Source: Sulfuricurvum sp. PC08-66
Lineage (GTDB): Bacteria; Campylobacterota; Campylobacteria; Campylobacterales; Sulfurimonadaceae
Reading direction: 5' to 3'
DNA length: 64,000 bases
Assembly (NCBI GenBank): GCA_000830255.1
Contig: JQIT01000004.1
Location: 1-64,000, forward strand
Shown here: one piece after another, positions 7,778 through 16,844 of the stretch
Layout: every line of letters starts with the position of its first letter
Position numbering within the stretch: position 1 is the first letter of the stretch
Program-made: the position numbers and the translations under genes
The notes under the pieces: model-generated
Database searches by the model: none
The model's input: only the letters and a program-made list of their open reading frames with translations
Told to the model about the DNA's origin: nothing

Positions 7778-10700
7778 CTAAAATGCGATGTTGGAATTTA
7801 ACGGTGTCTCGATAATGAACCGCAACGTGCCATTGACCTCATCTAGCGTGATGTTGGCATCGCTAGTATCGGTAGGGGAAAAGGGATACGAGGTCACTGT
7901 CGTGATGTTTTGGTGGCTCACGAGGTCGCTATCGACGAACTTGGTCATGGTGCGTCCATCTGCACCGCTGTAGATGATACCCACACGCCCCCCTACGGCT
8001 TGTGACGTAGTGGTCATGAGTGCATCACTGGTAGAGGTGACGGTGCTAGGGTCTGCTACGACGGTGCTAGCTTTGACGCTGCTAGCGACGCTGATATTGA
8101 TACGGTTGACACGGCTAGCATTGTTTTCGCTTTGCACGACCAAACTGTTTTTGACTTTGCCGTTAGCTTCACTCAACAGCGCTACATCCACAGCACGTGA
8201 GCCGTTGGTCGCATCGATGAGTCCCGAGGTATCGATGATGATTGTAGGTGTCGTCACATAGAGTCCACCCGTAGCAGTGATAATACCCGCAGAACCTGCC
8301 ACACGTGAGGTCGTTTGCGCGGTCGTCGTAGCATTAGTCTCTATCGATAGCTCTACATACCCTTGTGCCGTTGAGCGGCTGTTGGCGTGCGTTGTGGCAT
8401 TGACTGCGGCACGAATAGAGACATTGCCATCGATGGCGCGCGTCACATTGGCATCGACAATATCAGAGCCAATAGTAGTAAGCTTGATAGCTGTATCGCT
8501 TGCCAAGGCAGAGTTACGCACCTCGATAGTGTTGCGAATTGCGCCCGTAGCGCCAAACGTCGTCGTCACCGAACCTATCTTGGCATCTTCCCCACTACGG
8601 TTAAGCGTCGATACGCGGCTACCATCAGAGGTAGTCACCACTGTTGCGTTGGTCTCTGCGGTGAAGCGTGTAGTAGCATCGCTTGCCGCCGTGCCATTAT
8701 CTTCGGTGCGTCCGTAGCCTATGGTGTAGAGACCACTTGCTTGTGTGGCGCTCTTGATATGAGACAATCGCATCGTATCGCTGCTACCTTGTACCGTGAC
8801 ATTGAAACTCTTGAACGCTTTTTTGCCCGTCGAGTCATCGGTCATAGTGACGGTAATCGTCACATCCTTATCGACACCTGCACGTGCCACACTACCGTTG
8901 GTATCGACCACGCTCGTATCGCTTGTGGTATAGCTGTAGGTGACACCGCCATACGAAGTGGTATTGAAATCGAGGTTACCGATGATGGCATCGCTGCTAG
9001 GATTATTGCCCACAATATCCTCTAGGCTCAATGCCGCTTTTGCCTCTGCCAGACGCTGTACATCGGTTGTGGGTGCGGCTTTGACCAGTACGCGCATCAC
9101 TTGGCTCGCGGTTTGGGCATTGACTGTCACAGTTGCGTTGATATCGACATAGGTATCGACACTTGGACGTGTCACAGTACCATTGGCGGCGATGATACCG
9201 CTAGGGCTTGTCGAGAGCGCCACACTACCCCCCGAAGGCAAGGTAGGTAGCGTCAAATCTTTATAGATGACAGTGCTACTTTCGTTGGTGCCCTTCATCG
9301 ACTCTAGCGTCACGAGACTGCTGTAGAGTGTCGCCAACGCCGCATCGGTGGTTGTATTAGCCAATACCGTCACAGGGAAGGTTTTGGTCAGCGTATAGCT
9401 ACCTGCAGTGATAGTCGCTGTAAGCGTCACATTGGTATCGGTAGCTTGTTGCGTGACGACTCCTGCGTTGGAGATAACACCCACAGCTGAACTACTCCAG
9501 CTAACCGTCGCACCATTGAGTGTGGTAGGCAGTGTAATATCCCCTCGCACAGAGGCATCGGTATAGTTGGTGCCCAATCCTAGGGTCAAGGCTTGGAACG
9601 CTTGGGCGACTTTGGCTTTGTTGTTGTCTGTCATATCGCGGTAGTTGGGGATACCATCACCATCGCTATCGCCCGTCCCCTCTGTCGCATCGAGGATGCC
9701 GTTACCGTTGGCATCGGTATCTTTGTGATTGGGTGTGCCATCGCCATCGATATCGCCTGTGCCTTCATCGACATCATTGATAGTGTCGTTATCATCGTCG
9801 TAATCTACATAATCTTTTTTGCCGTCATTGTCCGTATCGAGGGTTTTGTCCTCATTGGCATCGGTGATACCGTTGCCATCACTGTCAGTCTCGTCTATGT
9901 CATTGACGGTGATGGTGAAAGTTTTGTCATAGGTCAGATTGGTGCTATCCTTGGTGCGTACGCAGACGCTGTGTGAAGCTTTTACCTCATAATTGATAGC
10001 ACCCGCCGTCACAAGCGCACTACTGCTAATGGCATAGAGGCTATCATCTGTCCCGCCACACAAGCTATAGGTGAAGCTACTGCTATCACTGTCGGTGGTA
10101 TTGAGTGTCCCTACGGTCGTACCTGTAGCGACATTCTCATTGATGGTGCTAGTGGAGAGCGTGATGTTGGTAGGGGTATTGCCTACGACATTGACCGTGA
10201 GGGTGAAGTTGTGCGGCGTGACATTGGTGCCGTCACTTACGGTGAGATTGATATCGTAGGTGCCTACTGAGGTCGGGGTGCCTTTGAGTATCGCGCTGGT
10301 GGCAATTTTACGTATTTTGCTATCGTGATTGTCGGCTACATAAAGGATACCTTGACTATTGACGGCAATACCCATAGGATTGTAAAACGATGCCGCAGTA
10401 CCGTTGCCATCCGCATACCCCGAAGAGCCAGTACCCGCAATAGTTGTGACCACCCCTGCGGAGGTGATTTTACGTATTCTATGATCCCCTCGCGTCACTA
10501 CGTATAAATTACTGTTACTGTCAAGCGCGATACCTTCTGGAGCACTCAACTTAGCTGCAGTACCTGTAGCATCCACATACCCTGAGGAGCTCCCTGCGAG
10601 AGTGGTGACTACCCCTGCAGCGGTAATTTTGCGAACACGATGATTACCCAAATCGGTGACAAAAATCGTCCCACTGGCATCTACAACAAGGTGGCGAGGT

Positions 10701-12721
10701 TGATAAAACTGTGCCGCTACGCCTGTACCGTCCGCAGTACCTTGTGAGCTCCCTGCGAGGGTCGTCACCACGCCTGCAGGTGTGATTTTTCGAATTCTGT
10801 TATTATACATGTCTGCGACATACACATTACCACTGTTGTCTACGGTCACACCCGTAGGACTAGAGAACTTAGCGGCACTCCCAGTACCATCCGCATACCC
10901 TGAGACGCCACTGCCCGCCAAAGTCGTCACCACTCCTGCAGGTGTGATTTTACGAATTCTGTGATTAGCCATGTCTGCTACATAGATGTTGCCACTGCTG
11001 TCTACGGTCACACCCATAGGATAGTTAAACTGTGCAGCGCTCCCACTCTCATCCGCATACCCCGCCGTGCCACTGCCCGCTAAGGTCGTCACAATTCCTA
11101 ATGGAGTGATTTTACGGATGGCATGATTCCAAGTGTCCGCGACATAGATGTTGCCACTACTATCGATGGCAAGACCGTTTGGACTTTTTATCGTTGCAGT
11201 AGACGCATTACCGTCTAAAAATCCTCCCGTGGAGCTAACACCCACAAAACGCGAAACATATGCACTCAATATCTCAAGTCCCAATCCACTAGGCAGTGTC
11301 GTACCGCTTTTGACACTCCATGTGAGGGTATCGTTTTGTGGATCGGTCGCGGTCAAGGTATAGCTATAGCTACTGCCCACATTGACACTGGTCACAGGGG
11401 TACTCGTGACCGTAGGCTCTAGCTTTTTAACCGTGAGGGTGAAATTGTGCGCCGTTTCAGTGGTGCCGTCACTCACCGTGAGATTGACATCATAGGTGCC
11501 TGCTGTGGTAGGAGTACCAGAGAGTTTGGTGCTGTTGACAATTTTTCGGATTCTATGATTCTGTTGATCAGCGACGTATGTATTGCCACTACTGTCTATC
11601 GTTACACCCGTTGGATTACTAAACTGTGCAGCGGTACCTGTACCGTCGACAAATCCTTGGGTGCCACTCCCCGCTAGCGTGGTAACCACGCCTGCGGAGG
11701 TGATTTTGCGAATTTTATGAATATCTGTGTCTGCTACATAAACATTTCCGCTACTGTCTATAGCAACATCAGATGGGTTGGAAAACTGTGCAGCAGTACC
11801 TGTACCGTCGGCAGATCCTTGGGTGCCGCTTCCCGCTAGCGTGGTGACCACACCTGCAGAGGTGATTTTGCGAATTCTGTAATTGTCCCTATCGGCTACA
11901 TAAAGAGTACCACTGCTATCGATAGCAATACCATGTGGATAGTTAAACTGTGCAGCAGTACCTGTACCGTCGGCATATCCATAGCTACTTCCAGCTAGGG
12001 TCGTCACCACACCTGCAGAGGTGATTTTGCGGATTCTATTATTTTCCTGATCGGCTACATAAACAGTGCCACTGCTATCTACGGCAACACCTGTTGGAGA
12101 AGCAAACTGTGCAGCGGTACCTGTGCCGTCGGCATATCCATAGCTACTTCCAGCTAGGGTCGTGACCTCACCTGCAGGAGTGATTTTGCGGATTCTATTA
12201 TTTAGCTTATCGGCTACATAAACATTGCCACTGCTATCGACAGTAAGATCATTTGGATTATAAAACTGCGCAGCGCCACCTGTGCCGTCGACTGATCCAC
12301 TGCTACTACCTCCTGCGAGCGTAGTGACCACACCTTCAGTTGTCATTTTTCTTATTCTATAATTAACTGTATCTGCTACATAAAGCATACCATTGCTGTC
12401 AATATCGATACCAGTAGGAGACTTAAATCTGGCTACAGTACCTGTGCCGTCGGCAAATTCAGCAGCTCCACTCCCCGCTAGGCTTGAAACCGTTACACCA
12501 CTTGTGAGTGTCAACCCACTAGGCAGTGACGTGCCACTCTTGACACTCCATGTGAGCGCATCACCCTCTGCATCGGTCGCGGTCAAGGTGTAGCTGTAGC
12601 TACTGTTCACATCGACACTGGTGACCGCCGTACTGGTGACGGTGGGCGAGGCACCATAAAGAGCGCCACCCAATACTCCTACCAAAAGTAGACGCACTAC
12701 TGATCCTCTAATCGCGTCCAT
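7778..12721 (-). CDS. Giant exported NHL beta-propeller / Ig-like repeat protein (1647 aa)
   Basis: A signal peptide-like start (VVRLLLVGVLGGALYGA) is followed by a He_PIG-type Ig-like half domain (about 25-80), a six-bladed NHL propeller (about 84-394; six YVAD...RIRK blade motifs), and the second half of the Ig domain (KLSGTPTTAGTYDVNLTVSDG). The same order is then repeated with a second six-bladed propeller (about 484-807). Next come a cadherin-like domain (about 847-935), thrombospondin type 3 calcium-binding Asp-rich repeats (about 939-1030; DTDNDGKKDYVDYDDDND), three atrophied bacterial Ig-like repeats (about 1047-1317; ITLPTTLNGATVSWSS and two related copies), and a 330-residue Thr/Ser/Ala-rich C-terminal region with no recognised anchor. 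It is probably a secreted or surface adhesion/recognition protein stabilised by calcium. It heads a three-gene operon facing a two-component system. Confidence 0.75.
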   Translation of the reverse strand: MDAIRGSVVRLLLVGVLGGALYGASPTVTSTAVTSVDVNSSYSYTLTATDAEGDALTWSVKSGTSLPSGLTLTSGVTVSSLAGSGAAEFADGTGTVARFKSPTGIDIDSNGMLYVADTVNYRIRKMTTEGVVTTLAGGSSSGSVDGTGGAAQFYNPNDLTVDSSGNVYVADKLNNRIRKITPAGEVTTLAGSSYGYADGTGTAAQFASPTGVAVDSSGTVYVADQENNRIRKITSAGVVTTLAGSSYGYADGTGTAAQFNYPHGIAIDSSGTLYVADRDNYRIRKITSAGVVTTLAGSGTQGSADGTGTAAQFSNPSDVAIDSSGNVYVADTDIHKIRKITSAGVVTTLAGSGTQGFVDGTGTAAQFSNPTGVTIDSSGNTYVADQQNHRIRKIVNSTKLSGTPTTAGTYDVNLTVSDGTTETAHNFTLTVKKLEPTVTSTPVTSVNVGSSYSYTLTATDPQNDTLTWSVKSGTTLPSGLGLEILSAYVSRFVGVSSTGGFLDGNASTATIKSPNGLAIDSSGNIYVADTWNHAIRKITPLGIVTTLAGSGTAGYADESGSAAQFNYPMGVTVDSSGNIYVADMANHRIRKITPAGVVTTLAGSGVSGYADGTGSAAKFSSPTGVTVDNSGNVYVADMYNNRIRKITPAGVVTTLAGSSQGTADGTGVAAQFYQPRHLVVDASGTIFVTDLGNHRVRKITAAGVVTTLAGSSSGYVDATGTAAKLSAPEGIALDSNSNLYVVTRGDHRIRKITSAGVVTTIAGTGSSGYADGNGTAASFYNPMGIAVNSQGILYVADNHDSKIRKIATSAILKGTPTSVGTYDINLTVSDGTNVTPHNFTLTVNVVGNTPTNITLSTSTINENVATGTTVGTLNTTDSDSSSFTYSLCGGTDDSLYAISSSALVTAGAINYEVKASHSVCVRTKDSTNLTYDKTFTITVNDIDETDSDGNGITDANEDKTLDTDNDGKKDYVDYDDDNDTINDVDEGTGDIDGDGTPNHKDTDANGNGILDATEGTGDSDGDGIPNYRDMTDNNKAKVAQAFQALTLGLGTNYTDASVRGDITLPTTLNGATVSWSSSAVGVISNAGVVTQQATDTNVTLTATITAGSYTLTKTFPVTVLANTTTDAALATLYSSLVTLESMKGTNESSTVIYKDLTLPTLPSGGSVALSTSPSGIIAANGTVTRPSVDTYVDINATVTVNAQTASQVMRVLVKAAPTTDVQRLAEAKAALSLEDIVGNNPSSDAIIGNLDFNTTSYGGVTYSYTTSDTSVVDTNGSVARAGVDKDVTITVTMTDDSTGKKAFKSFNVTVQGSSDTMRLSHIKSATQASGLYTIGYGRTEDNGTAASDATTRFTAETNATVVTTSDGSRVSTLNRSGEDAKIGSVTTTFGATGAIRNTIEVRNSALASDTAIKLTTIGSDIVDANVTRAIDGNVSIRAAVNATTHANSRSTAQGYVELSIETNATTTAQTTSRVAGSAGIITATGGLYVTTPTIIIDTSGLIDATNGSRAVDVALLSEANGKVKNSLVVQSENNASRVNRINISVASSVKASTVVADPSTVTSTSDALMTTTSQAVGGRVGIIYSGADGRTMTKFVDSDLVSHQNITTVTSYPFSPTDTSDANITLDEVNGTLRFIIETPLNSNIAF
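10290..11230 (-). repeat. Tandem NHL-blade coding repeats, propeller 2
   Basis: About six coding repeats of roughly 160 bp each encode a blade (GVTVDSSGNVYVADxxNxRIRKITxAGVVTTLAGS). The fourth and fifth blades have drifted (FVTDLGNHRVRK, YVVTRGDHRIRK). DNA similarity between units is high enough to allow recombination or copy-number change. Confidence 0.7.
11530..12475 (-). repeat. Tandem NHL-blade coding repeats, propeller 1
   Basis: Six coding repeats of about 160 bp, more alike than those of propeller 2. Units three and four share nearly the same TLAGSSYGYADGTGTAAQF segment, which suggests recent duplication or gene conversion within the block. Confidence 0.7.
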
Positions 12722-12804
12722 AGTAGAGCCTCATGTGGATATGTCGTAGGGTTTGCATCTTCTCTCCTTTGTGTGCGAATCTTTTAGACACAATACAAAA
12801 CCGC

Positions 12805-12823
12805 TGACGGAATGGTGACGGAA
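12805..12823. promoter_or_regulatory. 11-bp-phased direct repeat, candidate response-regulator site
   Basis: TGACGGAA occurs at 12805-12812 and again at 12816-12823, exactly one helical turn (11 bp) apart. This is the spacing bound by OmpR/PhoB-type dimers. It lies between the divergent surface operon and the kinase/regulator operon, about 20 bases upstream of TATAAT at 12843-12848. Confidence 0.45.
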
Positions 12824-12842
12824 AAGCCCAGAAAAAGCCCGT

Positions 12843-12848
12843 TATAAT
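12843..12848 (+). promoter_or_regulatory. -10 box of the 7TMR kinase gene
   Basis: A perfect TATAAT ends 6 bases before the ATG at 12855. Transcription would be expected to start at or next to the A of the start codon, so the message may be leaderless. No Shine-Dalgarno precedes that ATG. Confidence 0.45.
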
Positions 12849-12854
12849 GCGCAC

Positions 12855-14672
12855 ATGAAAATAGTTATGCAATCGATAAAACTTTTTGCGGTGATAGTGC
12901 TCTTTTGGACACAGCACCTGTTCGCGCAACCTCTTGACGTGACCAACGACCAAAGTCTCTACGACAATTTCACGCTTGGGTATCTGCTCGATGCCAACAG
13001 CTCTTTGACCATCGACGAGGTGGCACGTACCCCTTTTGCAAAGAGACATACCAACCGTTTTGCCCTTGGCTACCAAAAGGGCACCCTCTGGTTCGAACTC
13101 TCTATCCACAACCAAAGCGCATTTGAAGAGTTCATCCTCACCCTCAATGAACACTTCTACGAAAAAGCCAACCTCTATTACCACGAAAAGGGGGAGTGGC
13201 ACCAAAAGCACCTAGGCTTTTTCACCCCTATTGCCGCACGAGAGATCAAAAATAGCAATCTCTCCTTTGCCCTCACACAGCCCAAGGGTACCACGCGCAC
13301 CTACTACCTCGAACTCCAAGGCAAATACGCCTATTTTGGAGATATCGCACTCTACGAAAAGAGCTACTTCTACTACGACAAACACCTCGATAGCCACGCC
13401 TTTTTTATCTTTATGTTGGGCATTTTGACCCTTATCGTGCTTTCCAATCTCTTTTTGTATCTGCAAATTCGCGAAAAAATCTATCTCTATTATGTGGGTT
13501 ACAGCTTTTTCAATTTTCTCTATCTTCTCAATATCAGCGGACTGCTTGTCTATGTGAATTTGCAGACGTACACCTACTCGTTGCAACTCTCTGCGGCATA
13601 TATGGTCGCTTTTTTGATTCTTTTTTCCAGAGAGTATTTGCAAACACGCACCTCCTTCAAACTTGCACACACCCTCTTGGGCGGTATCGTCTACGCTTTT
13701 TTGGTGGTCGGGATTTTGGTCCTCTTTAGCTATACACCATGGAATAAAATTATCAACAACCTCTCTGGTCTAGCCAATGTTCTGCTCATTATCATCTCTC
13801 TAGTGCTCTATCGCAAAGGGCATATCCAGACCAAATACTACATCGCTTCGATTGTTGTTTTTTTCGCATTTGTGGTGCTCTTTACCGCGATGGTCACGGG
13901 ACTTTTGCCTTACAACAACGTGACACGCTACGGTTTCATCGCAGGCTTGGGTGTCGAGGCAGTAGTCTTTTTGCTCATCCTTGCCAACCGTTACAACCGT
14001 ATCAAAAAGGAGCATGAGAGCTACCTCGAAGCCCAAATAGCCGCACGCACCCATGATCTCCAAGAGGTCAATACTCGTCTAGCTACCCTCGTAGAGGAGC
14101 GCGAACTGCTTTTACGTGAGGTCTATCACCGTGTCAAAAACAACTTTCATATGATTTTGGGGATGTTTTGGTTCGAAAGCAAAAAAGAGCATGCCAACCA
14201 AGCGCAGTTCAATGAGCTTACCAACCGTATCAAAGCGATGTCGATGATACATGAACACCTCTATACCTCCCTAGACCTCACAAGTATCTCACTCAAGAGT
14301 TATCTCGAAAAAATCATCCACAACATTATTAGCGGCTACAAAATTTCCATCGCCATCCACTCTCACATCGAAGAGCACACTATCGATTTCGATCATGCGG
14401 TCTCGCTAGGCATCATCCTCAACGAAATCATCACCAATGCACTCAAACACAATCAACTCACGCCCCATTTCGCCCTTGACATTGAAATGACGCAAAAAAA
14501 AGAGCGTTTTTTCATCACCGTCAAAGACAACGGAGCAGGCTTCGACCCCACGCAAAACACCCAAAGTTTGGGACTAGCACTGGTAGAACAATTTTGCAAA
14601 AAGCTTCACAACAGCCACTACACCTTCTCCTTCGATAGAGGTACGACCTTTTTGTTGGAGTTTACAGCATGA
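12855..14672 (+). CDS. 7TMR-DISM sensor histidine kinase (HisKA_2 type)
   Basis: The 605-residue sensor has a signal/first helix (LFAVIVLFWTQHLFAQ), a periplasmic 7TMR-DISMED2-like beta domain (about 30-165) that in this family may bind carbohydrates or similar ligands, and seven membrane helices (about 180-375). A linker coil (KEHESYLEAQIAARTHDLQEV) precedes a HisKA_2-type dimerisation domain with YHRVKNNFHMILGM, where His425 is the likely phosphorylation site. A HATPase domain follows with N-box ILNEIITNALKH and G-box DNGAGFDPT. It overlaps the response regulator gene by 4 bases. Facing the NHL surface operon, it probably controls it, though this is inference from position and from the direct repeat at 12805. 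Confidence 0.85.
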   Translation: MKIVMQSIKLFAVIVLFWTQHLFAQPLDVTNDQSLYDNFTLGYLLDANSSLTIDEVARTPFAKRHTNRFALGYQKGTLWFELSIHNQSAFEEFILTLNEHFYEKANLYYHEKGEWHQKHLGFFTPIAAREIKNSNLSFALTQPKGTTRTYYLELQGKYAYFGDIALYEKSYFYYDKHLDSHAFFIFMLGILTLIVLSNLFLYLQIREKIYLYYVGYSFFNFLYLLNISGLLVYVNLQTYTYSLQLSAAYMVAFLILFSREYLQTRTSFKLAHTLLGGIVYAFLVVGILVLFSYTPWNKIINNLSGLANVLLIIISLVLYRKGHIQTKYYIASIVVFFAFVVLFTAMVTGLLPYNNVTRYGFIAGLGVEAVVFLLILANRYNRIKKEHESYLEAQIAARTHDLQEVNTRLATLVEERELLLREVYHRVKNNFHMILGMFWFESKKEHANQAQFNELTNRIKAMSMIHEHLYTSLDLTSISLKSYLEKIIHNIISGYKISIAIHSHIEEHTIDFDHAVSLGIILNEIITNALKHNQLTPHFALDIEMTQKKERFFITVKDNGAGFDPTQNTQSLGLALVEQFCKKLHNSHYTFSFDRGTTFLLEFTA

Positions 14673-15379
14673 TGCACACCCTATGCAAAGAGTTGGCTGT
14701 TTTAATCGTAGAGGATGAGGCAATAAGCACACGCTATTTGGCGGATATTTTGCGCAGTTTGGGTTGTACGCATCTCTTTAGCGCGACTTCGATGGAGGGT
14801 GCAGTGGCACTTGCCAAACAACACAGGTTCGATTTGGTCTTTATGGATATCAACATCGAAGGTCCCCATGATGGTATTACATGCGCCAAAAGACTCAATC
14901 AGCTCTATTTTTTGCCTACCATTTTCACCACCGCGTATGGCGATTCACGCACTATTTCAGAAGCCAGCCAGACCAATATTTTTGCCTACCTGATCAAACC
15001 TTTTGAAGCCAACGATGTCGAGGCAACCCTGCGCATTGCACTCAAACATCTGCAAAAACACAAAGAACCCCCTCAAAACAGTCTCAGAAAAGAGGAGATT
15101 GCTTTGGGCGCAGGACAAACTTACTCACCCTCTACAATGACCTTTTGTATCCAAGATTACCCCATCGCTTTGACCCAAAAAGAGCTATCAATACTGCATC
15201 TCTTAGCAACAAACCTCAACAACAATATCTCCTACGAAACGCTCAAAACATTCGCATGGGAGAACCCTGAAATCGCTAACTCCACCATACGTGATACCGT
15301 CTCGCGACTCAAAAAGAAAGCACCAAAGTTACGTATTGAAACGATTATTGGTCTGGGGTATGTATTGGTTTGTCCATAG
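14669..15379 (+). CDS. OmpR-like response regulator partner of the 7TMR kinase
   Basis: The 236-residue regulator has a receiver domain (about 8-125) with acidic pocket VEDE, phospho-acceptor Asp60 (FMDINIEGP), Thr at FTTAYGD and Lys110 (YLIKPFE). A C-terminal winged-helix domain (about 150-236) follows with ALTQKELSILHLLATN and NSTIRDTVSRLKKKA, then IETIIGLGYVLV, the pattern of Trans_reg_C DNA-binding domains. It is translationally coupled to the kinase (ATGA). The receiver sequence with FDLVFMDINIEGPHDGI resembles regulators usually paired with HisKA_2 kinases. It is the natural candidate to bind the 11-bp direct repeat upstream of its own operon. Confidence 0.88.
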   Translation: MMHTLCKELAVLIVEDEAISTRYLADILRSLGCTHLFSATSMEGAVALAKQHRFDLVFMDINIEGPHDGITCAKRLNQLYFLPTIFTTAYGDSRTISEASQTNIFAYLIKPFEANDVEATLRIALKHLQKHKEPPQNSLRKEEIALGAGQTYSPSTMTFCIQDYPIALTQKELSILHLLATNLNNNISYETLKTFAWENPEIANSTIRDTVSRLKKKAPKLRIETIIGLGYVLVCP

Positions 15380-15438
15380 GTACGCAATGTAACAGATGGA
15401 GTCCTCTGCCACCACTGTCGTAGGTGTGTGATATTGCT

Positions 15439-16074
15439 TTACGTATCTAAACTGATATCATCAATATTTAAAGTGCTTAATGCCCATTCAAGTGCTAGTC
15501 TACGCTCAATAAAAACACCAATTTCAAAGTTTTCTAACTGTTTTTTATTATTCCATAATTCAGCATGCACCAATGAAGCATGTACATTGTAATAAATATC
15601 GAGCTGTTGAACAATTTCCTTTATTTCCCTTAGTTGAAAGTTCTTCCTAAAACTTTCTACTGATATCTCTTCTGGAATATTGTGAAACATCTCGTTGTAA
15701 TCTGCACCAGTCCCAGGCCATTGAAGCTCTTCAACAATTTTTCCAATCCAACAATAAGTATAAAGCGTCATTAATTTCCAATCGGCTTTTCTCATAACTT
15801 TTTTGTCCAATTTAGATCTAAAAAAGTTTTTTTCATTTTCGCTCATATCATTCCATACACAATTCTCTTGAAGCCAAGCAGAATAAAAGTCTTGTCCTCC
15901 TTCATGAGCTAGTGCAAATATTGCATAATCAATTAAAATTCTATTTGCAATTTTATCCTTCGATTTACAAAATACATCTTCATCCAAAAGTGGTAAGCTT
16001 GGATGAATAGGAACTTCGTATTTTTTCAACACATTCAATGTTTTTTGTCTAATTTCATACATATTTACATACAT
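15439..16074 (-). CDS. DUF4272 domain protein (211 aa)
   Basis: The 211 residues match the layout of DUF4272 proteins: an early RQKTLNVLKKYEVPIHPSLPLLDEDVFCKS, IANRILIDYAIFALAHEG, DMSENEKNFFRSK, a central Trp/Tyr-rich stretch (YTYCWIGKIVEELQWPG) and the terminal ERRLALEWALS. The biochemical role of the family is unknown. The gene is much more AT-rich than its neighbours on both sides and ends convergent to the response regulator gene. It lies downstream of an unknown gene and a VapBC-type pair, all on the same strand, so it belongs to an accessory block. The start may be at 16074 or at the internal Met at 16062; neither has a strong ribosome-binding site. Confidence 0.6.
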   Translation of the reverse strand: MYVNMYEIRQKTLNVLKKYEVPIHPSLPLLDEDVFCKSKDKIANRILIDYAIFALAHEGGQDFYSAWLQENCVWNDMSENEKNFFRSKLDKKVMRKADWKLMTLYTYCWIGKIVEELQWPGTGADYNEMFHNIPEEISVESFRKNFQLREIKEIVQQLDIYYNVHASLVHAELWNNKKQLENFEIGVFIERRLALEWALSTLNIDDISLDT

Positions 16075-16177
16075 GACAAATCATTATTTATGGAATTATT
16101 TATATCTTCCACCTTCGGAGCCTTCTATTTTAGTTTTTTTCACTATGATTTTCTATACTACGCTTTTTATCGTTTCT

Positions 16178-16831
16178 CTATAACAACTCATCAGCACCAC
16201 TTAGAAAATTTTTCTCTTTCAACATATTTTTATTCCCAATGATTACAACCGACTCACTTCTACCATTATCTGCTACGAAATAACGAAGTACAGCAGTACT
16301 TTCCATATCTTTCAAGGCACTGCCAATAACATGAAAATCAAAAGGCATGGGTGAACTTTCTATTGTAGATACCCAATTTTTTATTTTGTCTTGAATTGTT
16401 TCGATATCCAATGTCGTAAAAATAACAATACTTCGTATCCAACTTAACATTAAGGGTAGAGGCTTTTTGTAGTCATAATTTGTTATATCTATAAGTGAAA
16501 CTAATCTAGATAAATCGTTTTTTTTCGACTCATAATTTATGACTTTGAAATTTTTATATTCTTTATATTTATACAGCAACCCCTTATATGTGCGAATTCC
16601 ATTTATCCTTTCATAATCACCCGCAATTAATAAAAATGTATTAGAAGAGAAATAGTTTGAAACCTGCTTTATATAGCTTAAAACTTCTTTATCAGGTTCC
16701 AAGCTGTTGTCATATTCTTCTTCTGTACGCAATACAATTTTAAATACACCAATCTCAGAAGGAAGGTCGTTAGTAAAATAAAACATTAGATTGTTACTAC
16801 TATTCAACATATTTACTTCTTTATTTTTCAC
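16178..16831 (-). CDS. Unknown AT-rich gene (217 aa)
   Basis: No family was recognised. The protein is soluble in appearance with alternating strands and helices (FKIVLRTEEEYDN, TFLLIAGDYERI, SIVIFTTLDIETIQDKIKNWV, SVVIIGNKNMLKEKN). There is no signal peptide or membrane segment. The first codon is GTG at 16831. An internal ATG at 16810 has a better placed AAGAAG ribosome-binding site and may be the true start. It begins 13 bases after the VapC-like gene ends and shares its strand, so it may be co-transcribed. Strong AT bias relative to flanking core genes suggests transfer. Confidence 0.5.
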   Translation of the reverse strand: MKNKEVNMLNSSNNLMFYFTNDLPSEIGVFKIVLRTEEEYDNSLEPDKEVLSYIKQVSNYFSSNTFLLIAGDYERINGIRTYKGLLYKYKEYKNFKVINYESKKNDLSRLVSLIDITNYDYKKPLPLMLSWIRSIVIFTTLDIETIQDKIKNWVSTIESSPMPFDFHVIGSALKDMESTAVLRYFVADNGRSESVVIIGNKNMLKEKNFLSGADELL

Positions 16832-16844
16832 AAAATCATTAATT

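Noticed and set aside
8277-9025. Long rightward ORFs opposite the NHL protein gene
   Set aside because: They are low-complexity shadows of the repeat-rich Thr/Ser/Val coding strand with no ribosome-binding sites.
10290-12475. Regularly spaced similar 160-bp units, considered as a CRISPR or satellite
   Set aside because: The units are coding repeats in phase with NHL blades. There are no short identical repeats with unique spacers.
12708-13211. Leftward 167-codon ORF opposite the histidine kinase start
   Set aside because: It lies almost entirely antisense to the well-supported kinase gene, has no family pattern, and its end only covers the short intergenic region.
15397-15413. 17-bp identity (TGGAGTCCTCTGCCACC) with the end of bpt at 5370-5386, considered as a rearrangement scar
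   Set aside because: Similarity stops at both edges, and one 17-bp match in 64 kb is not far from chance. No gene fragment extends from it.
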